From RGIG2041 sp045652745 (lineage in GTDB: Bacteria; Bacillota; Clostridia; UBA1381; UMGS1253), in assembly GCA_045652745.1 (NCBI GenBank), contig JAZRUW010000009.1, forward strand, positions 1 to 64,000: a DNA stretch of 64,000 nucleotides. The letters are read 5' to 3'. The position numbers and the translations under genes are program-made. The notes beneath the pieces were generated by a model. It was not told where the DNA came from. It ran no database searches and saw only the letters and a list, made by a program, of their open reading frames with translations. Shown here piece after piece: positions 59,704 through 64,000 of this stretch (position 1 is the first letter of the stretch; every line of letters begins with the position of its first letter).

Positions 59704-61437
59704 ATGAGAAAAACAGCGCAGGAGTTGTACCGTTACTGGTTGGATAGTGCCGTAGCAGATACGGACACAAAACAGGAACTGACTGCGATTGCAAACGACG
59801 AAAAGGAAATTGAAGAACGCTTTTACCGCGATTTGGAATTCGGCACGGGTGGTATGCGTGGTATTCTGGGCGCAGGTACCAACCGCATGAACATTTACAC
59901 CGTGCGCCGTGCAGCGCAGGGCCTTGCCAAATATGTGCTTGATGCCGGCAAGGCGGCAGATGGCGTTGTCATCGGTTATGATACGCGTTATTTCTCGGAC
60001 ACCTTTGCAAAGGAAACGGCAAAGGTGCTCATTGCCAATGGTATTAAGGCATACCTGTTTGATTGCATCCATGCTACACCGGAGGTTTCGTTCGGTGTTC
60101 GCTATTACAAGGCGGCGGCCGGCGTTATGATTACGGCCAGCCATAACCCGAAAGAGTACAACGGCTTTAAGGCGTACGGCAGCGACGGTGCACAGTTCCC
60201 GCCGGAGGCGAGCGATGTCATCGTAGAGGTTGTCAACCGCTGTGATATTTTTGAAGATGTGAAAGTGATTTCCGATGCGGAGTTTGAAAACAGTCCGCTT
60301 TTGGTTAAAATCGGCGCCGAGGTCGATGCGGCATTTTTGGATGCTGTGTATGCGCAAAGCATCAATCCGGACGTGTTTGCCAAGGTCGGCGACGATTTTA
60401 AAGTGGTTTACACACCGTTTCACGGTACTGGCCTTCGTCCGGTGACGGCGATTTTTGAAAAAATCGGCATCAAAAATGTGATTGTAGAGCCGACGCAGGC
60501 AAAACCAGACCCGGCGTTTTCTACGGTAAAATCTCCGAATCCGGAGGAAAAAGAGGGCTTTACCCGTGCAATCGCACTGGCAAAGGAACACGGTGCTTCG
60601 CTGATTATCGGTACGGACCCGGATGCAGACCGCGTGGGCGTGGTTGTGCGCGATAAAGACGGCGAATATCAGGTGCTCACGGGCAACCAGACGGGCGCGC
60701 TTTTGTGCCGTTATGTGCTGGATGCGAAAAAGCGCAAGGGTGTACTTAAGAACAATTCGGTGCTGATTAAAACGATTGTAACCTCCGATGCCGCACGCGC
60801 AATTGCCGCAGATTACGGTGTGCAGGTGGTGGATGTGTTTACCGGATTTAAGTATATCGCAGAAAAAATTGCAGACTATGAGGTGACGGGTGCACATACC
60901 TATGAATTCGGTTTTGAGGAAAGTTACGGCTATCTGCCGGGTACTTACGCGCGTGACAAAGATGCGGTCGGCGCGACGATGCTGATTGCAGAAATGGCGG
61001 CGGATTATCAGTTAAAAGGCATGACGCTCTATGACGGTTTAACGGAGCTTTATGAAAAATACGGCTTCTTTGCAGAGTCCACCGTTTCGGTGTATATGCC
61101 GGGCAAGGACGGCATGCAAAAAATCGCCGATACCATGAAGGGCATCCGCGAAAATATGCCGAGCGAATTTGGCGGTATTGCAATTGCGGAAAAAGAAGAT
61201 TACAGCATCAATACAAAATATCTTGCAGACGGCACGACTACCGAAATCGGTGACTTTGCAAAGAGCAACGTGCTTCGCTTCCGTTTGGCGGACGGCAAGA
61301 CCTTTATTGCCATTCGTCCGTCAGGTACAGAGCCGAAAATCAAGCTCTATTTCTGCACGGCGGCAGAAAGCAAGACAGCGGCAGAAAGCCAGATTGCTTT
61401 CCTGACCGGTGCGGTGAGAAGTTATCTGAATATTTAA
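59704..61437 (+). CDS. pgm: Phosphoglucomutase/phosphomannomutase (alpha-D-phosphohexomutase family)
   Basis: 577 residues, the long clostridial/PgcA type. The phosphoserine loop TASHNPKEYNGFKAY (~143-157), metal loop GTDPDADRVG (~305), sugar loop GFEESYGYL (~402) and phosphate loop RPSGTEPKIKLYF (~540) are complete. It interconverts glucose-6-phosphate and glucose-1-phosphate and so feeds nucleotide sugars for the exopolysaccharide and wall polymers. The ATG at 59704 has GAAGGAA upstream; an earlier in-frame ATG at 59653 has none. It is expressed from two stacked promoters. Confidence 0.93.
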   Translation: MRKTAQELYRYWLDSAVADTDTKQELTAIANDEKEIEERFYRDLEFGTGGMRGILGAGTNRMNIYTVRRAAQGLAKYVLDAGKAADGVVIGYDTRYFSDTFAKETAKVLIANGIKAYLFDCIHATPEVSFGVRYYKAAAGVMITASHNPKEYNGFKAYGSDGAQFPPEASDVIVEVVNRCDIFEDVKVISDAEFENSPLLVKIGAEVDAAFLDAVYAQSINPDVFAKVGDDFKVVYTPFHGTGLRPVTAIFEKIGIKNVIVEPTQAKPDPAFSTVKSPNPEEKEGFTRAIALAKEHGASLIIGTDPDADRVGVVVRDKDGEYQVLTGNQTGALLCRYVLDAKKRKGVLKNNSVLIKTIVTSDAARAIAADYGVQVVDVFTGFKYIAEKIADYEVTGAHTYEFGFEESYGYLPGTYARDKDAVGATMLIAEMAADYQLKGMTLYDGLTELYEKYGFFAESTVSVYMPGKDGMQKIADTMKGIRENMPSEFGGIAIAEKEDYSINTKYLADGTTTEIGDFAKSNVLRFRLADGKTFIAIRPSGTEPKIKLYFCTAAESKTAAESQIAFLTGAVRSYLNI

Positions 61438-61454
61438 AAACAAATAATAAAAAC

Positions 61455-61487
61455 AAAAGCAACCGAAAATTTTTTCGGTTGCTTTTT
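61455..61487. terminator. Intrinsic terminator between pgm and cysK
   Basis: AAAAGCAACCG and CGGTTGCTTTT pair around an A/T-rich loop, with T-runs usable from both sides; the opposite gene ends eight bases on. Confidence 0.85.
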
Positions 61488-61494
61488 CTATGGA

Positions 61495-62409
61495 TTATTT
61501 AAATGCGTCCGTAGATAAATATCGCTCGCCTGTGTCCGGCAGGAGAACCACGACGGTTTTGCCTGCGTTTTCCGGTCTGTCGGCGATGATGGTTGCCGCA
61601 TGAAGTGCAGCGCCGGAAGAGATGCCGACGAGCAGGCCTTCTGTTTGTACCAAGGCTTTTGCCGCTTTGTAGGCTTCTTCGGTTTTGACGGTTACGATTT
61701 CGTCATAGATGTCCGTATCCAAAACGGTCGGCACAAAATTTGCGCCGATGCCCTGCAGGCCGTGCGCGCCGGATTTGCCTTCGGAAAGCAGGGGAGAGTC
61801 AAACGGCTCTACGGCTACGATTTGAATGTTTTTATTTTTTGATTTTAAATATTTTCCCGTACCGGTCAGCGTACCGCCCGTGCCGACGCCTGCGACAAAG
61901 ATATCGACATTGCCGTCGGTGTCCGTCCAGATTTCGGGGCCGGTGGTTTCGAAATGCGCCTTGGCATTTTCCGGATTGTCAAACTGTCCCGGAATGAAAC
62001 TGTTTTCATGCTGCGCGGCAAGCTCTTTTGCTTTTTCTACCGCGCCCGTCATGCCCAAACGTCCTTCGGTCAAAACGATTTGTGCGCCGTAGGCGGTAAG
62101 CAGATTGCGGCGTTCGATGCTCATGGTGTCCGGCATCGTTAAAATCACTTTGTAGCCTTTATAAGCGGCCATAGCGGCGAGGGCAATGCCCGTGTTTCCA
62201 CTGGTCGGCTCAATAATAATACTGTTCGGCTTTAATGCACCGGTTTCTTCGGCGGCGGTGAGCATTTTCAGCGCGGCTCTGTCTTTGGCAGAGCCTGCCG
62301 GATTGAAAAATTCCACCTTCGCAAAAATCTTTTGCTTCGGTGCAAAACGGGAAAGTGCTACAAGCGGCGTGTTGCCGACAAGTTCGGTAATGTTTTTATA
62401 AATTGCCAT
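61495..62409 (-). CDS. cysK: Cysteine synthase A (O-acetylserine sulfhydrylase)
   Basis: 304 residues. ELVGNTPLVAL near the start, the PLP lysine in NPAGSAKDRAAL (~41), the substrate loop PTSGNTGIALAA (~68-79), GTGGTLTGTGKYL (~176) and GISSGAALHAA (~265) are diagnostic. It makes cysteine from O-acetylserine and sulfide. The ATG at 62409 with AGGAGG upstream was chosen; a much longer frame overlaps the upstream gene. It overlaps the GT4-CsaB gene by 14 bases, an unusual coupling of a cysteine enzyme to a wall-modification enzyme. Confidence 0.95.
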   Translation of the reverse strand: MAIYKNITELVGNTPLVALSRFAPKQKIFAKVEFFNPAGSAKDRAALKMLTAAEETGALKPNSIIIEPTSGNTGIALAAMAAYKGYKVILTMPDTMSIERRNLLTAYGAQIVLTEGRLGMTGAVEKAKELAAQHENSFIPGQFDNPENAKAHFETTGPEIWTDTDGNVDIFVAGVGTGGTLTGTGKYLKSKNKNIQIVAVEPFDSPLLSEGKSGAHGLQGIGANFVPTVLDTDIYDEIVTVKTEEAYKAAKALVQTEGLLVGISSGAALHAATIIADRPENAGKTVVVLLPDTGERYLSTDAFK

Positions 62410-64000
62410 GTTGTGCCTCCTGTAAAAGCGCCAGTGCAATTTCTGCATTCTTTTCTGCACGTGCGCGAAGTTCGGTATTGTCAATGGCGCACACGTTTTG
62501 TACGCATTGGGCCACCTCTGCACACAGACGTGCAGCATCAAACTCACCGAGTGCAATGCGATGCTTCATTCCGGCATCGTGCATAAAGCCGCTGATTTTC
62601 GGGTCGTAGTCGATGGCTACGGCATCCTTGCCGATGGCGGCGGCATAAATCAATGTATGCAGGCGCATGGCAATGATTAAGTCGGCGCGTGTTAAAAGTT
62701 GCATGGTTTCCGTCACCTCGGGTGGCGTTTCGATGATATATGCGGATTGGGTCATGCGTTTTAATATGTCACGCGAAAATTCCAAGTCACGCGGATATTG
62801 CATCGGTAAAAAGACGATGCTTTTTTTGTGCGCGGTTGCAATTTTGTCCAAAGCGGAAGCCAACTGTGCACGGAAATCGGGTTTTGCATTTTTTGCGCTT
62901 CGCACGGAAACGGCGATGAATGCTTCGTTTTCCGCAAGTCCTGCGTTTTTCAAAATTGCTGTAGCACGGCGGCAATCTTTCGGCGTAAGTGTCAGTGCCG
63001 GGTCTGCGGTTACGCAGTGTTGTACATTGCCCAGGCCGAGGCGCAGAAGTTCTTTTTCGGAATGGCTGTCGCGTAATGTGATGACATCCACACAGCTTGG
63101 AATAATTTTTTGGCAAAGTTCGCGGTCAAATTTATATTTGACCGGGCCGATGCCGTTGGCAAGCTGAATGACTTTTAAACCGTAGTGCTTGGCTAAACGG
63201 ATAACTGCCAGATAGTACCACAGGGATTGCGGACTGGTTTCGTCCTGAATGAGAGAACCACCGCCGCTGATGAGCATTGAGGTGTTTTTCAATATGCCGC
63301 AAAGCGACATCAGATTACTGCGGTTGATGGCATCCACGCCGTACTGTAAGCGTGTAGAGCGCGGCGCGGCGGATAGGACTGCTGCGCGCAGATTCGGTTT
63401 CTTTGCTTTAAGGCCGTCCAAAATGGCGAGCAAAAGTGCATCGTCACCGCTGTTGTGAAAACCGTAGTAGCCGGAAAGCACCACATCGTAGCGTTTATCT
63501 GCAGTATAGTCCTCTAAAATATTTTTATACATTTCCAGATGCTTTTTTGCAAAAGAATCATCCGAGAAATGTTCGGTTGCGAGTTTGTAAATGTTTTCAC
63601 CCATTTGCGCGAGGGTTTCGGGCGCGCTTGCCAAAGATAAAATATGCTCGGCCATTTCTTCGTAGTTGCCGACATCAAACAGATAACCGGTTTCGTCGTC
63701 GTGCACGAGGGCAGGAATACCGCCGACGCGCGAAGCAACCATGGGAAGACGCATTGCCGCACCTTCGAGCATCGAGTACGGAAAACTTTCGCAAAGGGAA
63801 GTTAATGTATTGATATCAATAAAGTTTAAAAAGCCGTAGTTGTCGGAAACGTAACCTAAAAACTGCAAGCCTTCGCCGATGTGCAGATTGCGCGCGAGTG
63901 CTTCTAAATTCTTGCGTTCCGCGCCGTCGCCGCCGATTAAAAAGCGAAGGCGCTTGTTTTGTGCGCAGGCCTTTGCCGCACAGCGCACAAATGTTGCCAC
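62396..64000 (-). CDS. csaB: GT4-CsaB fusion (glycosyltransferase plus polysaccharide pyruvyl transferase), N-terminus outside window
   Basis: 534 residues are visible; the frame continues past the right edge. Residues 1-~165 are the C-terminal half of a GT4 enzyme (LGYVSD, ESFPYSMLEGAAMRLPMVASRVGGI with the E-x7-E site). Residues ~172-530 are a CsaB-type pyruvyl transferase with SGYYGFHNSGDDALLLAIL, SGGGSLIQDETSP (~245) and AMRLHTLIYAAAIG (~455). CsaB adds pyruvate ketals to a secondary wall polymer so that SLH-domain proteins can bind. The fused transferase may build the same polymer. The split between the halves at ~170 looks like a true fusion, with no stop or frameshift. Confidence 0.9.
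   Translation of the reverse strand: MATFVRCAAKACAQNKRLRFLIGGDGAERKNLEALARNLHIGEGLQFLGYVSDNYGFLNFIDINTLTSLCESFPYSMLEGAAMRLPMVASRVGGIPALVHDDETGYLFDVGNYEEMAEHILSLASAPETLAQMGENIYKLATEHFSDDSFAKKHLEMYKNILEDYTADKRYDVVLSGYYGFHNSGDDALLLAILDGLKAKKPNLRAAVLSAAPRSTRLQYGVDAINRSNLMSLCGILKNTSMLISGGGSLIQDETSPQSLWYYLAVIRLAKHYGLKVIQLANGIGPVKYKFDRELCQKIIPSCVDVITLRDSHSEKELLRLGLGNVQHCVTADPALTLTPKDCRRATAILKNAGLAENEAFIAVSVRSAKNAKPDFRAQLASALDKIATAHKKSIVFLPMQYPRDLEFSRDILKRMTQSAYIIETPPEVTETMQLLTRADLIIAMRLHTLIYAAAIGKDAVAIDYDPKISGFMHDAGMKHRIALGEFDAARLCAEVAQCVQNVCAIDNTELRARAEKNAEIALALLQEAQHGNL

Noticed and set aside
59680..60897. A 405-codon open frame antisense to phosphoglucomutase
   Set aside because: It lies opposite a gene with every active-site motif present. 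Its composition is that of a reverse-strand shadow, rich in cysteine, histidine and arginine, and it has no ribosome site.
1..64000. CRISPR arrays, insertion sequences, prophage or tRNA genes
   Set aside because: No spaced direct repeats, transposase or integrase frames, or cloverleaf-like intergenic sequences were seen by eye.

Overview
The window comes from an anaerobic, probably endospore-forming member of the Clostridia (Firmicutes) with roughly balanced GC. The evidence is a spoIIAA-spoIIAB-sigF operon, an [FeFe]-hydrogenase-type regulatory operon, strong AGGAGG-type ribosome sites with several GTG/TTG starts, and clostridial families such as DUF5693, CsaB and copper-amine-oxidase-like stalk proteins. 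No rRNA, tRNA, phage, insertion sequence or CRISPR array was found, and the species cannot be named from the sequence.

Layout. (1) Positions 1-3519, minus strand: an operon of two small thioredoxin-fold [2Fe-2S] proteins, a HydS-like [FeFe] hydrogenase with a PAS domain, a SpoIIE-type PP2C phosphatase and the first codons of what is probably a catalytic hydrogenase. (2) 3997-29005, plus strand: a ~25 kb run of 20 genes for a Wzx/Wzy-type exopolysaccharide. It holds an initiating sugar transferase, seven glycosyltransferases (including a split GtrA/GtrB/Gtr set), flippase, polymerase, two chain-length-type membrane proteins, acetylation and deacetylation enzymes, three full cyclic-di-GMP proteins (GGDEF-EAL, Cache-GGDEF, GGDEF-EAL), a Wzz protein with a degenerate GGDEF tail, and a metallophosphoesterase fused to a DnaA-N-like domain. 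(3) 29030-36160: M20 peptidase, DUF5662 protein, GH43-like glycosidase, amidohydrolase-GNAT fusion, class-A beta-lactamase-like protein and a GH13 enzyme. (4) 36239-41416: minus-strand DUF5693-MurJ and QueG-AraC units; the AraC gene faces a sugar 1-kinase across four phased half-sites. (5) 42639-43645: a decayed sugar-phosphate isomerase gene and a YhcH gene. (6) 43675-55361: housekeeping genes ppa, tex, an Lrp/aminotransferase pair, lepA-hemW, a glucose-type PTS, nth and glyA. (7) 55450-64000: a PfkB kinase, a cysteine-cluster protein, a stalk-domain protein, spoIIA, phosphoglucomutase, cysK and a GT4-CsaB fusion that runs off the right edge.

How the genes fit together. The large cluster contains every step expected for a lipid-linked, polymerised and exported polysaccharide, but no BY-type tyrosine kinase or CpsB phosphatase. 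Cyclic-di-GMP enzymes sit at its front and near its end, and a GGDEF-derived domain is attached to the chain-length protein itself. The likely reading is that a cyclic dinucleotide, rather than tyrosine phosphorylation, controls this polymer; this is an inference. Further right, CsaB, DUF5693, MurJ, phosphoglucomutase and the beta-lactamase-like protein are cell-envelope functions. The AraC, sugar kinase, isomerase remnant and YhcH genes suggest amino-sugar or sialic-acid-like catabolism that is partly decaying.
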